Positions 13,223 to 26,049 of a stretch of 64,000 nucleotides of DNA are shown piece after piece (the first letter of the stretch is position 1; the number at the start of each line of letters is the position of its first letter). The stretch is taken from the NCBI GenBank assembly GCA_025765595.1, contig JAIVFH010000122.1, forward strand, positions 28,191-92,190, read 5' to 3'. The translations under genes were made by a program, and so were the position numbers. This DNA is from Obelidium mucronatum (lineage: Eukaryota; Chytridiomycota; Chytridiomycetes; Chytridiales; Chytriomycetaceae). A model generated the notes under the pieces. It made no database searches, was not told the DNA's origin, and saw nothing but the letters and a program-made list of their open reading frames with translations.

Positions 13223-14931
13223 TCAAATATTTCTATTATTTGAAGGCAAAGAATCTATGGGTTGTTGTGGCGGACGTGGCGGCGGCTGCGGAAGAGGCAG
13301 CTGAACTTGATGTGGATAATTTGTTTGATGGTACCCACTGGGGGGTGTATACACTGCTGCGTAGTATGACGGCTGGAATCGCCAATGTTCCCCTTGATAG
13401 CTTGAATAGTTTGGTTGTTGCTGTTGCTTGTGATATGGGGGATATGGGTGGTGGTATAGCCATGATGCGAGGGGTGGTAAATGGCGGGATGATTGGGGGA
13501 CAATTGATGCTTTATCAGTTGATATAAAAGGGTGTGTTGGATTACTTGAGGTGGTACATCTTTGTTGTTGTTGTTGGTGCTGCTGCTGCTGATGCCAGTG
13601 TTGCTGTTGTTGAGGAATCATTTGGATTCCACTAGTGCATGAAGTTGGCGGTGATACAGATCCTGTTGATAATAACGCTGCAGTCACTGAAACTTCTTCA
13701 GACAACTCAGTATATAGCCCCTTCTTTTGCTTTTTCGAAACTGCTGCTTCACAAGATATAACCGGACGTATGCAATCTTGTTCAGATTCAACAGATCCTT
13801 TCCGCTTTTTTAACAACGTTGATGATGATGGCGATGCTGATGATGACGATGACGATGCAGTACTAGCAGCAATGATAACGGGGATCGACTTTTTACGTGC
13901 TGGCTCTATTGAATCAACAGCAGGCAGCGGCCTCTTGTCTATCCCGACAGTTGATTTAGCCATGAGTGCTTTAAACTGCGTTTCATTATTGCCTTCCAGA
14001 AACTTTCTGAGGATTGGGACTTCCGTGGGTGTTTTCAACTTGATGATTCCTTGATGATGCGGGAATCCGAAAAAGTGGACCACATCTTTTCGGGTGTAGT
14101 AAGATATAACTCTAAATCATGCAAAAAGTTTTTTGTGGTATTATTCTGTTTAGGAAAAATCATCGTTTTTTTTGGGGGGCTGTTTTATTTACCGATACTT
14201 TTGTCCATCAGATCCAAACATGGATATCGTGCGTTTCGTTAATCCATCAGGTAAAATACGTGTATTCGGTTTCAGGGTTTTCTCGCTGAAAGATGGCTCT
14301 AATCCTGGAATATTTTGGTTGGCTGCCGCGCCAAAAGACGAGGTAGGATCTTTGGCTGAGAACTGTGGTTCTGTATTATTGGATGACGCTGCCACTGCAT
14401 GTCTTGTGGATTCAACTTCTCTGTAAGTTATTGGTGTTGTTTATGTTTTTTTGTGTTTCGTTTTTTTGTAAAACTTGTCAGTTCCAGGTTGGATGGTTTT
14501 TACCCCATATATTTGTATCCTGGAACAAACACATACCTATACAGAAGGAAGCTTCCGTGTGCTCTTGATGGGGACCAACGTTCTCCGTCCTAAAAACAAA
14601 AAACAAAAAAAATAGTACGGATGAGTGTATGAAGCGCTGGCTGGAGGGGTGGGGGAGTTCTGAACTCACACGCCATCTCTTCATTTGGACTGACGTATCG
14701 GAGAAAACAAAACAGCTTCCACTGCGAATCAGAGTATTCGCAGCGCCCGTAAACGTTCTTAAGGTCCCGTGTATACATCCTTCAATGACTAGAAGCGCGT
14801 CAGTTGGATCTTTGATGAATCTTAAAAAAAACGTCGTGTCAAGTTTTGGCAGTGCGGTTTTTTTTTTGTCTTGCCGATTATACGCACCCGTAGAAAGATT
14901 CCTCGTCTCTGCTCTCGATACCGTCGTCCAT
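13223..14931 (-). CDS. WOPR-domain (Gti1/Pac2 family) transcription factor
   Basis: WOPR proteins are fungal DNA-binding regulators, often of morphological switches. The start at 14929-14931 (MDDGIESRDEESFYG) splices to FIKDPTDALLVIEGCIHGTL, then IRSGSCFVFSD and MKRWR; the next exon gives DGERWSPSRAHGSFLLYR, the conserved WOPR1 block that contacts DNA. Two more exons supply WOPR2: GLTKRTISMFGSDGQKYR then VISYYTRKDVVHF. The C-terminal half (13223-13900) is disordered: a Ser run, a Lys-rich patch (KKQKKG), Gln/His tracts and a Tyr/Pro-rich end, typical of activation regions. It is a paralogue of the single-exon gene at 56189-57340. The target genes cannot be told from the sequence. Confidence 0.88.
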
Positions 14932-15165
14932 AATCTCAAAAGGCGCGTATATCAAGGTTGTGTGGTTTTTTTTTTTAGAGAATTGTCAGACGCTCGGAGA
15001 ATTTCGACTTCTCACCAGTTGTAAAGAAAATCGCGTAAAGGCAGAAAAAAAAACATGTTTTTATGTTATTATTACTTGTTGGGAAGCAAAGTACATGAAG
15101 TGCCTTTTTTGCTTATTTTTTTTGTAACAAGAATATATAAAAACCCCTTTTTGGACTATTACTCA

Positions 15166-16010
15166 TCAGTCCTTCAAATTGCGAATCGATCCATAATCAA
15201 ACTTGGCAGAAGGACCAAACTCCTTTCGCTCCATCTCCACAAACATGGATCGCGCTTGACAATCTTCTACAAGGGCTCTCCAATCTTCATTGTTGCACAA
15301 GGAGACGCCTCTGCCGACAATAAATAAAGAGTTTTTGGCCTATTTTTTGATCATTTAAATAATCCTTCAATTTGATAAAAAAGAAACGGTATTACTCTAG
15401 TCAAGGCCACATTCATTCGTCTCTTGTCCTTCAAGAAACCGACAGCTTCTCCCAATCCAGCACGAACAGTAGATAAAATGATAATATCCTTTTCTCGTCC
15501 TTGAAACGCATCAATCTAGAAATCCCTTCAAGTTTTAACCAACCAAAACAACCAAAACAAAATAAAAATTGAAAACAAACCGTGTTAATATCCACGTAAT
15601 CCAAAACACCATCCCCAAACTTTTCCTTAAACTTATCCTTCATCTTCAACATTTGCATACGATACGGAGTAATCACACCAATCCGAGATGCAAAGTTGAT
15701 TTCTGGGAACGTCTTACACAGCTTGGCCACAAAGTTGACACACGCAATGATTTCGTCTGGGTTGTAGAGAGAATGGCGCTCTCGAAGCTCTCGACCCCAT
15801 CCCACGTTTAAGAATCTGTATGTTGGGTATTCGTCTTTAGAGTGCCATGGAGCAACGCACTTTGATTCCATCTTTTCGGCGTCGAGAAGACGAGATCCAT
15901 AGAATTGGGCAGATGGGAAAGAGCTGATATTTGGGTGCATACGGTATTGGATACTGTGGAGATGGAAGGAAGTTAGAAAAAAAAACCATTGGAATTCCTT
16001 CCAACCGAAA

Positions 16011-16081
<71 letters not shown>

Positions 16082-19000
16082 CTCAACAAACACACACTGT
16101 CTCCATACATTCCCATGATACGTTGAAACAAACTATTTTCGTACCCATACTTTTTCGCAGTTGGAGACAAGACTGTTGGTGGCAGTTGCATGGGATCACC
16201 AACAAGAATACACTTCTTGGCTCCATAGCGCAATGGAATCAAAGAACTCAATTCAACAGATTGACAAGCTTCATCAATAATAACAGTTGGGAATTCAAAG
16301 TTCTGGAGAGTGCTGACGATTTCGTGTCCAGCTCCAGACAAGGTTGCCATGCTGTCAACCAGAACATCAAGTCAATCCTAGAAAAACAAAAAAAAAAACC
16401 CCAAAAACACTCACATAACATCAGCTTCCAATAACAGCGAAGCCTTAATTCTGGACCGAATATGATCCGAGCTTCCTTCCCGCTCCAACCTCTTCTGCTT
16501 AAGCGCTTTGAACTTTTCATCAACAGCCTTCAGCTTCTCAGTAACCTTGGAAATAGCATTTCGAACTAAATCCGCCTCCTTGGTCGAGTTGACAGCTTTC
16601 TGCTCCTTCTCGCGCAACGCATCCCGCTCCTTGTTGAGTTCGGCTTGATGCTTTTCTAATGCCAACCATTGCGAATTGTCGTTCACGTCTTGGTTGACTT
16701 TTCTAAACTCTGCGTCGTTGGCAAGCTGCTCCTTGATGAGACTCTCGATTGTAAGGTCTCGGATGTCGGCACCGATACTGTCACTTGTTCCGAGACGGAC
16801 GATTCTTGGCTTGAATTCTTTACCTTGTGCGTTCAGAATTCCCATTTTTAATCTACGCACGATTTCGTCGCAAGCTGAAAGGAAGAATAGCGTAAGCAAA
16901 CAAATTTATGCGGATAAAGGGCGATGACAACGAACCAGCATTCGATGGTGCGCAAATCAATAACCGATTCTTCTTGGCCGCACTGCTTGGCTGCACATTT
17001 CGAGACGCCTGCACTACAGGAGGCCCACGACCCACTGGTGCACGAATTGCAGAGCCACCACCTGGAGGTCGAATAGCCGAGCCTCCGGGAGCTTTAATAG
17101 CAGTTCCCCCACCACCAGGAGTTTTAATTGCGTTGCCGCCGCCGGGGGCATTGATGGCTGTGGCGGCACTGGTAAGCAGTGACCCAACAAGCGACAGAAT
17201 AGTCTTTGTTTTTCCAGTTCCTGGAGGACTGTAATTTTAAAAAAGTAAGGTAAGTTGACAAGAAATAAGTCCTCCTGTTTAAAATCCAACAGCTTACCCT
17301 TGAATCAACACGAAGCCACTGGGTCTCTGAGTAGCAGTCGCAATCGCTTCTGCCTGTGGTCGATTCGCCCCAAAAATCTGCATCGCCTTTTCCACCGACC
17401 CTTCCTTTGGCACGAACTTTTTCCTATACAATGGCGTAATCACTTCCGAACACAGCGCCACCTTCGGCAACTGCAACAGCGACTCGTATTCACGCAGAAC
17501 TGTTGTCATGGGGAACAACTTCGTGACAACCCATTTGGAGTTTTCAAAAAGGAGAGGTACGATAGTGTGTTGGTTCTTCAAGTGGATTCGTGTGATGTAC
17601 GTGGTTTCTCCCTTTCGCGAAAACATTTTTTGGACTTTACCAAGGAATCCTTTGCGGTCGCCTGCTTTTCCACCTTGTTGCTGGATATAGACTAAATCGG
17701 AATCTGTGACTCGTTTCTTGCTGTCTTCAAATGGCTGGACAAAAGTAACATCTGATTGAAAAAAATAGTTATCATTAGAGAGAACAAAGCTTCGAAAAAA
17801 AAACTGTGTTAAGTTTACCATGGAAGTCGTCCACCATCATGCAAGTATCCAAAGTCCAAGTGAAATTCTTACTGAAATCCGTTTCCTCCACACTTGTTTT
17901 GAATTGCTCCCAGCACTCCAACACCAACAAGGGCTCAAAAACATTCATATAGTCATCATTGGATTCAAATCTATCCGGAATCGGCACCAACTCAAATGGG
18001 AAATCGACAGGCAACTTCCCACGATCATCCACCCGCCACTTCAAAAAGATTTTATAAAATTCATTCATGTTTCTGAAGCGCGTTGCTACTTGCTTTTTCA
18101 ATGGTGGGGCTTCCTTCTTGGCTGCGGCAAGGTTCTTTTTGTGGGTATCCAAATCGACAACCATCCCATCGTCAATCATTTTAATCGACTTGTATGTTTT
18201 ATAGTCGGGTTCTGTATCGGATGAATCTGCACGCGAAAGGATCGTGGCCACTGTTCGGCTTCGTGTTTGATCTTGCACATGACGTCGCTGTTCGGCAATG
18301 TGGGATTGTCGCAGTTGTGATAATTTGGAAATTGGCTTTCCTGAGGCTGTAGTTGATGGCTTTGCTGCTGGTTTTGGCGCCAAAGGAAGCGCTTGAACTT
18401 TCATGAAAAAGGGCTTAGCTGGGCGAAAAGTAACCGGTCAAAAAACAATTCCCTGCATACCTCTCTTGACAGCATCATTGAACGCCGACGATTCAACTTT
18501 GGCAAATTTGTTTGGTTGTTGCGCAGTGGAATCATCAACGCTAAGCTTTCTCCTTGCAGCAACTGGTGGTGGTTTCACAGCGCCAACTGCATCTGCAACG
18601 CTCTTCTGAATCGCGCTAACAGAACTGCCTCCACTCGCAGAAGCAACACTCTCCAAACTCTTTTTCGGCTTCTTTGCTTCCTGCCGTTCATACATACCCA
18701 CAACCCAATCCTCCAACACCTTCTTACTCTCCGCAGTCAACCGCGACTTCAAACTTCCATCCATATAATGCATAATGGCACCAATCAAAGACTCATCCAA
18801 CACATACTTGAACCCTTCCGCCACTTTCAAAAACAATATTGTCAAGGCCACACTCTCTTCTCTGATCCCATCGTCCAAAACGCGGTACCACTGGAAAATA
18901 CTCCACACCGTATTCATGAACGGAACAGTCGCACTCGCAATAAAGTTTTTACTTGTCAAGACGTTGGAATGCCCCAAAAGTTGTCGCACGATCGCAAATG

Positions 19001-21534
19001 TCTGCGCAATGATTAGTTTAATGTCTTTTTTGATGCTGAGGTCGCGTTTCGCCCATTTCACACTGCTGCTGAGGATGCTGCTGAGGAACGGCCAGGATTT
19101 TATCCAGAGGTCTGGGTTCGTGTCGTTGAAGCGGTAGGATTCGTCGCTTTGGAAGACAATCTCGCATGTGTTTTTGAGGAGGGTTTGGATTCTTTCGGCG
19201 CATCCGAGGAGTGGTGGGCCGCTGCCCATTGTACAGAGATCTCGAAATGTGTCAAGGATTGTGAGAAGAGTTGTGATTTTGGTTTCTTCGTCGTCTTTGA
19301 AAACCCATTCGAGCATGGAGAGGTATCTTTTGTCAAGAATAATGTTAGTTTGTTAATTAACCAAAAAAAGGCAAAGAAATAACAAAAATACTTGGTTACT
19401 CCAGCCTTCTTGAACAGAATCTGTTTGGCAAGCTCCGAAATATCATCACTTCTACAAACCAAGCAATACAACAAATCTCCAACAACGACCGAATTTGCAA
19501 CTGAATCACCATCAACATCGTTATCATTAGCAACACTCAACCCAATCCCACGATGAACCACAAACCAAACCAACGACAACCCCATATTAAAGCTATTCCC
19601 ATACTCCTTCTGATGCTCACTCCACCCTTGCCCAAGCGCCACTGCATCCACATTGACATGATCAAACAAGAAAACTCGCCCAAACACTTTGAAAACATGT
19701 CCAAACAGTGAATCGTATCCATCTGTTTGGCTACTACATCCCAAGACTTTCCAAATCTCACTGTGCAGGAGACTCGCATTTGGCGCGGCGGCATCGAATC
19801 CAGTGCAGTCCCGGTAGATATCTTGGAAGGCTTGTTCGAGCGTGTCGATATCGTTGTCGAGGCATTCGGTGATGAGGTGGTGGAGAACCATGTCTTTTGT
19901 TGTTGAAGCGGGTTCGGCTGTTGTTGTTGCTTGCCTTGTTGATGAGAGACTGTAGGCGCAGATTTTGTCAATCAAAGGTTTGGGGAAGTTGTAGGTTTTG
20001 ACGTGGGGTAAGAGTGGGAGGAGGGCAAGGCGGACAAATTCGGGCTTCGCGTGAAGAGTCCACGTTTCGTCGTAGTCTGAAAGAAGTGTGAAAAGCAGTG
20101 TTTGAATCAAATCTGATGATGATTCCAAGGATAGTGACAGTTGGTGGAATGAAGCAAGAATAGGTGGGATCCAAGCAAAGACGGCAATCCAAATGTCACT
20201 GATGGGGAGATTATTATGAATTGATGTGGATTCATGGATCCATGGAGTGGTTTTGAGGATGGTTTGGGACCATGGATGGGCAAAGATGGTTGTCCAAATG
20301 TTTGTCAGGGTATTGATGGTTTGGTTGGGGACATTTGGAACACTTTCACGGAATTTGGAGAAAGTGGAAAGAATAAATTGGAATGAGTTACTGTCAGTAG
20401 ACGATGTTGCTGTAACAGACGTCAGGCTCTTGCACACAAATTCGTCAAGAGTTGGGAACATTTCCAAAAGGGCGACAATTCCATCTGTTGTAAAGCAGCA
20501 GACCATTGCCGCAAAAGTGTGCCAAATGAGTGTCGTCTCAGAGACGAGGTTGTACTTGGTGTTGACCAAAGTATCATCAATTACTTTGCTGACAACAACT
20601 TTGACTGCCAAGTCAATTGAGGATAAATGACTACGATCTGTGTACAATGAAGGATCCATTTGCGCCATTGAATTCAAGGCCCAGTTTCGAACAAACTCGT
20701 TCTTGTGTGCAGCAAGAATAATCAATCCAGGAAGCAGAGCTGTTTTGAATTTCAGAAGTTTCACTTTTTGGCAAGACACGAGGGCTTTTGTGAATTCAGT
20801 GTCCATCCGGGAATCCATCAAGTAGTGGGGATACTTTAAAATTTCGTAGGCATAGTTCTGGAAGTGAATGTATAGTCAGAGTCAATTTTTAAACTGGGTA
20901 GTATCCGTTGAATTTCACGGAATCATTCACTATATTCGATAGTGATCAAGAAGTTCGCCTTTGGCGTTGGCCTTCGGCGATGATGATTCACTGCCTTCAC
21001 CACGATGTCACACCACAACCACAAACACACGAACCGTAAATGCTTTTCGAACATCCTTCAAAGGACAAGAACTATTCTCCAAGGCCATATTAACATCTGC
21101 AAGAGCCTTTCCTAAACGAACAACATCCCTTTTGTTGGCAATCGAAAACGCGGCAGCATCCAGCGACTCGGTCTTTTGCAAATAGTAAGCATCGCAACAC
21201 ACATCGCAATTTGTCAGTGAAAGTTCGAATGAAAGTTGGAGTTGTTCTGGTTTATCGATGTGATTCAACAAAGCAGAGTGAGCATGGACTGCCGAAAGAC
21301 AAAGCAAGAAAGACGGAAAGAGCAAGGGACTTTTAAAAACAAACCATCATTAGTCTGCGTCCACTTGAGAGCGGCCCCTTCGATACAAGACCCATCAGCT
21401 GTGTGGAACGGGTGAAGCAATTCTAGCGAATCATCGCACACGAAACCAGTGGTTAAGAATCGTCACGCAGTATAGTATAACTCCCTTTCGTGATGCACAC
21501 CTTGTTGTCCCTCATCGCCGCCTTCCACTTCCAT
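15166..21534 (-). CDS. Sen1/senataxin-type RNA-DNA helicase (superfamily 1)
   Basis: Nuclear helicase that resolves R-loops and promotes transcription termination. The start at 21532-21534 encodes [11 protein letters not shown] and splices to [13 protein letters not shown], followed by the SEN1 N-terminal helical domain (about 21325 to 18440; the largest exon is 19330-20820). The helicase core follows: Walker [10 protein letters not shown] (about 17220-17300) and [18 protein letters not shown] (motif Ia). Next come a charged coiled coil (16500-16700), [18 protein letters not shown] (Walker B), [49 protein letters not shown] and NVALTR. The end reads ARSLFIVG-like then [11 protein letters not shown]. 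An unusual Gly/Pro-rich insert ([19 protein letters not shown] repeats, 17030-17170) lies just after Walker A. The intron before IQYRMH contains 65 consecutive T on the coding strand. Confidence 0.92.
16014..16078. repeat. Homopolymer A65/T65 inside a Sen1 intron
   Basis: 65 uninterrupted A on the plus strand, read as T65 on the coding strand. It begins two bases after the donor (G|GTA then T) of the intron that separates the DPMQLPPTV exon from the QYRMH exon. It is the longest homopolymer in the window. Its exact length could be a sequencing or assembly estimate. Confidence 0.9.
20952..20985. repeat. Two adjacent GC-rich mini-hairpins in a Sen1 intron
   Basis: TCGCC-TTT-GGCG is followed directly by GGCCTTCGGCG. 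Both are stems of 4-5 bp with 3-nt loops and match the style of the units in the importin introns (GCC-TTC-GGC core). Confidence 0.6.
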
Positions 21535-21626
21535 CTTGTGTGTCAGCATTGAGACCAAAAAGAAAGAAAGAAGAAAGCAAAAAAGAGTGTTTAAAAACCA
21601 CCCACCAGCAAACCCACCGACCCGCA
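21535..21626. promoter_or_regulatory. 92-bp divergent promoter of Sen1 and BRF1
   Basis: Only 92 bp lie between the divergent start codons of the Sen1 helicase and the TFIIIB subunit gene. The spacer is purine-rich on the plus strand (AAAGAAAGAAAGAAGAAAG). Both products act in transcription, so shared control is plausible but not shown. Confidence 0.55.
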
Positions 21627-23837
21627 ATGCTCTCCTGCCGCTGTGGATCCTCGCAGATTGAGTTTGAGGGAAACCTGGGCCACTCCGTGTGCACCGCCTG
21701 TGGCGAAGTGGTTGAGCAGAACGCCATTGTGTCCGAAGTTACGTTCACCGAAGGCGGCGGCGCGGACGGCTTCTTTGTGGGCGGCGGCACTGGTTGGTGT
21801 TTGTTGTTTGTCAGGGCTGCCTGGTTAGGGCTAACTGCTTCCTTGCGAACAAACACCGAAACAACAAACAAACAAACAACAAAACACCGAACCAGCCAGG
21901 GCAGCTTCGAGGGGCGGCAGCGGCATTGGCCGCATGGGCGGTGCGGCGGCCGGCGAATCGAGAGAGCAGACTATCGCAAATGGTGCTATCGCTCATCGCT
22001 ATTCCGTGGAAACAATCGCTCATTGCCAAATTAGGTCACAGGCGGATCGCACAAATCGGAAACCAAATGAGAATGACTGATCGCCAGATTGAATCTGCTC
22101 AGAGATACTTTAACATTGCCGTTGTTCGTGAGTGTGTTTGTTCTGTAACTGGTCGACCGAGTATGTTCTGATTGATTACCTACATCTTGTGTCCAGAAAA
22201 CTTTACAAAAGGCCGAAAAGCAATGAATGTGGCGTCTTCTTGCCTGTATATTGTCTGTGAGTTGTCCATTTCTCTTCGAATCTTGTTTTTGACTGCAACA
22301 CACACAAAATCAGGTCGAATGGAGAAAACATCACATATGCTTATTGACTTTTCCGAACACTTGCGCATCAATTTATACCTTCTTGGTTCAACCTTTGTCA
22401 AACTAGTCCATGTTTTGAAAATTCACGATTTGCCTCTTGTCGATCCAATGCTTTATATCGTTCGTTTTGCTTCGAAATTGGAATTTGATGAAAAGACACC
22501 GGATGTTATTCGTGATGCTACGCGCTTGGTTTCTAGAATGGACAGAGACTGGATTGTTAAGGGGAGGAAACCTGCTGGTATTTGTGGTGAGTTTCGTTTG
22601 ACGCAGGCCTTTCTTTCGCCAAGGCAATATCTCTACCGCCGTAGGCGAAATCTCTACTGCCGAAGCTAGTGCTCCTTTATCTTGCCGCCAAAAAAGGCGA
22701 GCACAGCTGAAGTAATTGTCATCCCACGAAGACGCACCTTGAATCATCATGCGAAAGATCATAACACCCAATCGAACAAAAAAAAACAGCCGCCTGTCTC
22801 TTTATAGCAGCACGCATGAACGGATTCGCTCGAACACCACGTGAAATCGTATCCGTAGTGAAAATCTGCGAAGCAACACTCGCAAAACGACTAGAAGATT
22901 TTCGCGAAACTCCAAGCAGTGCCTTATCTGTTGACGATTTCCAAAACTTGATGCTGGAGAGTAGCCAAGATCCGCCGAGTTTTATGCGTGAAAAGAAACG
23001 GAAAGCTGCGGCGTTGGAGGCTGCTAAATTGTTGAAGATGAAAAAGGCGGAGGAAAAGGGGAAAAAGAAGAGAGATGGACCAGAGGGCGATGGAGAAGAA
23101 GGGGGAGACGAAGTCGAAGACGAGGAGGAAGAAATGGACGAGGACTTGCAGCTGGCGGTTGGAGACATGAATCATACTATGGAGAGTGAGGCGTTTAAAA
23201 AACTGGCTGCCACTGGTAAGTGTGTTCTTCTCTGTGTTTCGTTGGAATTCTAACGCGTTTATAGTCGGTGTGAATATGGACACACTGGACGATGATTTGT
23301 CACTGCTCGACCAAGATTCTGAAGTTGAAGACTGTCTGCTCACAGAACAAGAAATCGAAATCAAGAAAATGTTCTGGGAAGCTGAAAACAAGGAATGGGA
23401 GAGAGGTATTTGGAACACTCAGATTTCCCAATCGTTCGTCGATTGATATATGGTACAACAGAAAAACTAGCTGCTGGAACTAGACCAGTGACCAAAAAAG
23501 CCAAGAAACGGAGGATTGCAGGAAACAGCAGCAACAATGCCATAATACCTGCCGACTCTGTTCAACAAGCTGGAATGAACGTGTTGGCGAGTAAACCCTC
23601 GTTGTCTAAAAAGATCAATTATGATGTGATTGGTCATTTGGTAGGTGTTGACACTTCTTTCTGTTGTGTATCTACAGGCCTGTGTATCAGGCTCTAATCT
23701 TCTCATTGCCCACTGTATTTTTTTTGAACTAGTTTAATGATGACCCCAGTGAACAATTGTTTGATATGGAGCCTGCCCGCCCTGGCAATTATGCTTCCAA
23801 TAGTGTAACTGGCTTTGGGCTTGTTGCATTTGAGTAA
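21627..23837 (+). CDS. TFIIIB subunit BRF1 (TFIIB-related factor of RNA polymerase III)
   Basis: BRF1 recruits TBP and Pol III to tRNA and 5S genes. The N-terminus is a TFIIB-type zinc ribbon (CRCGSSQIEFEGNLGHSV then CTACGEVVEQNA). After a Gly-rich linker come the two cyclin-fold repeats: MRMTDRQIESAQRYFNIAVV, RKAMNVASSCLYIVC and HMLIDFSEHLRINLYLLGS, then LEFDEKTPDVIRDATRLVSR, WIVKGRKPAGIC and ARTPREIVSVVKICEATLA. The C-terminal part is acidic and Lys-rich and includes the TBP-binding BRF1 block LLTEQEIEIKKMFWEAENKE (about 23335-23400). Eight or so exons are seen. One long intron (about 22588-22806) has GC-rich mini-hairpin sequence. The length is at the short end for BRF1. Confidence 0.9.
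22605..22700. repeat. Hairpin-rich segment in a BRF1 intron
   Basis: The intron contains TCGCCAAGGC, ACCGCCGTAGGCGA, ACTGCCGAAGC and TTGCCGCCAAAAAAGGCGAG, each a short GCC/GGC stem. Two are preceded by the same TCTCTAC. The intron is about 220 bp, three to four times longer than its neighbours. Confidence 0.5.
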
Positions 23838-23992
23838 ATGCTAATCAATAAATATAAGTAACATTGTTTATTTAATTATTTTTTTGTGTATTTGGATCTC
23901 TCGTGTTCAAGTAACTTAATTAAAATTTTGTGCTGCTTTGTCTTTCCACGTTTTCGCAACGCCTGCGTTCTTGGAAACACTCAGGCCTTTTC

Positions 23993-24206
23993 CTACATGA
24001 AACCAAGTCGTCTTTGCGCAAATGAGTATTTCTTGATTCGCAGCAGAGTGTACCACTCTACAGCTTTGGAATAGTCCTGGGTAACTCCTTTGCCTTTCTC
24101 GTACATGTCACCCAAGTTGAATTGTCCACCTGCATCTCCTTCAATGGCAGCAAGAGTGAAAATTCAGACGCTTTCCTGTCGTTTTGGGCAACTCCTTGGA
24201 CATTCT
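23993..24206 (-). pseudogene. Cut-off 3' end of the Sel1-repeat kinase gene (relic)
   Basis: Read on the minus strand from 24206, the sequence encodes VQGVAQNDRKASEF, then after one missing T in a T run TLAAIEGDAGGQFNLGDMY and EKGKGVTQDYSKAVEWYTLL, then a diverged stretch ending RRLGFM and a stop (23993-23995). This is Sel1-repeat sequence in the same order and register as the kinase gene whose coding now stops at 43320. Its first codon joins the truncated end of that gene in frame (see the island entry). The one-base deletion and weakened tail show decay after separation. It has no start codon of its own. Confidence 0.85.
24201..24206. repeat. Left copy of 6-bp target-site duplication (CATTCT)
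   Basis: CATTCT at 24201-24206 is repeated at 43331-43336. Each copy sits exactly where Sel1-coding sequence meets non-Sel1 sequence. Confidence 0.8.
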
Positions 24207-24369
24207 TTGTAGTAAAATAAGCCTTTACTTTCAGGTTAAGTGTGTGAGATTGTCCTTTTTCTTCTTGTTATCTTCTAATGTGATTTCTGTCCTATATATA
24301 CCAATTTTCCTTACAGCTGATTTCAAAAAGAATGGCACATCCTCTTTTTTTTCGATTTTTCCAAGTACA

Positions 24370-24640
24370 CCGCTAATTCAAAATCCGGATGAATGCCGGC
24401 CGGAAGCAGCATCTGGCGGATTGCGCCACGAATGCCGGCCGCAATCTGCCCCTGACAGAATACGGGCGCCGTTTCCGTCTGGATTCCGGATGACAAGTTC
24501 GCCCGGCATACGCCACGGAAATGTCGTCAGAAATCTGCACGACGTTCCGAAAGTCTTGCTCCAGTGCAAAACCACAGAATCCTGCGGAGGTTCAGCCGCA
24601 TCTCAGACGTTGCGCCGGTAGTATTTCAGCAGGGCTGAGG
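24370..24640. other. GC-rich block of unknown nature within the island
   Basis: This stretch is much richer in G+C than its AT-rich surroundings, with repeated CCGG/GCCGGC words (ATGCCGGCCG occurs twice, at 24391-24400 and 24431-24440). It has open frames on both strands but no recognisable protein. A second block of similar style lies at 26050-26315. It may be part of a degraded element. Confidence 0.4.
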
Positions 24641-25103
24641 GCGGCACAATCAGCCAGTTGGATGATTAATACACCAAATAATAAAACCAAATGAAGTATA
24701 TAAAATCAAACAAAGAAATAATAAAATTGATTTTATTATCTTTAACGCCTTCAACAAAAAGAAAAATGCAAGAAAAACCTCAAAACAATGCAGAAACCAT
24801 GCAGAAACCAAGCTTTGCCGTCAGTAGGCTCGTATCATCCAGTACTACAAGCCAATCGGCAACATGGACATGGAGGTATGGGCCATTGTTGTTTTTCGAT
24901 TTAACAAACTGATGTCCGAACTAATCTTTCTCTGGCAGGTTGCCCACCAAGTCCACCCCTTTAGAGCAGCCCCTCAGCGTAAATTGTCGGCTGTCATTGC
25001 GAAGGAACCAGCCTGGAGTGCGGTTTTTTTTGACGCAGGGGCCACCATTATCCAACCAGCCGCACAAGAAAGGTATGCTCATATCATTTGCTTTTCGTTT
25101 TGG

Positions 25104-25255
25104 TTTCTGCCCATAGGGGCATTTGCATTTTCCTCTTTCGCGTTCTGCTCATAGGAGCGTTCGCATTTTCTTGTTTTGCGTTCTGCTCTTACGAGCGTTC
25201 GTATTTCCCTGTGCCACGCACGTTCTGCTCATAGGAGCGTTCATTTGTTTCCATC
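25104..25255. repeat. Four tandem units of about 38 bp with an internal palindrome
   Basis: Units begin at 25104, 25142, 25180 and 25222 with (G/T)TTCTGC(T/C)C(A/T)T. Periods are 38, 38 and 42 bp. Each contains CTCATAGGAG or a variant, a 4-bp stem with compensating changes in some units (GCCCATAGGGGC, GCTCTTACGAGC). Confidence 0.75.
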
Positions 25256-26049
25256 TCTCTACACCTTTTCCAACCATGTTACATTCAATAAATAGTTTAT
25301 TAATCTCACTTAAATTGATGCTTTATTTGAGTAAATACTTATTTATTTATTTATTCAAGATCACGCCATTTTTCAATTGCGTCATTTGGAAAATTATAAG
25401 TGGAAGCCAGAAACTAAAACATAAGCAAAATCACCCTCCACAACCGAGCACCAGTGGGTCGTCACACTATTTCTTAATTAAGAGTATTAACGACAAGTCT
25501 TTGCCGTTCTAGGGGTGTATCCAAGGATTTTTTTTGAATTCTCTATGTGTTATCCTGGTTTGTACCTTCTATCAAAAAACTCGAAGCTCACAATCTCTGC
25601 CTTCTAGACCAAGTATGGCAAGAACAGCAACAGTAAATGGCCAACAGTATCAACTGCTACTGCTGAATCATTGACTCCCGCGATCTTAGATGGTGAGTAC
25701 TTCGGTTTTTATTTCTTTATGACACTAAAGATCCAGTGTCCTAGGGATCAAACCAGACTTGAAGGCCAGCCAGTGCTATTCACTGCAATTTGGACGCCTT
25801 TGAGGGCAGTATATGTTCGCCCTGCGAGAATGAAGTCATCTCTTTTTGGCTGCAGTCTCGAGAAGTGTTAGAGGCATTAAGCCTGGACCTGCAGAGAAGT
25901 TGAGGATACACTGTCCATTGCTGTCAATGCTGGCTGCGTTGGAATTTCTGCTTGGATCAGCCGCAACAAATCTAAGTAGAAGGGGTAGTTGGATGGGAAG
26001 ATGCAAGATAGTCCAATAAATAATTATATACTGTTTTGATTTTAAATCT

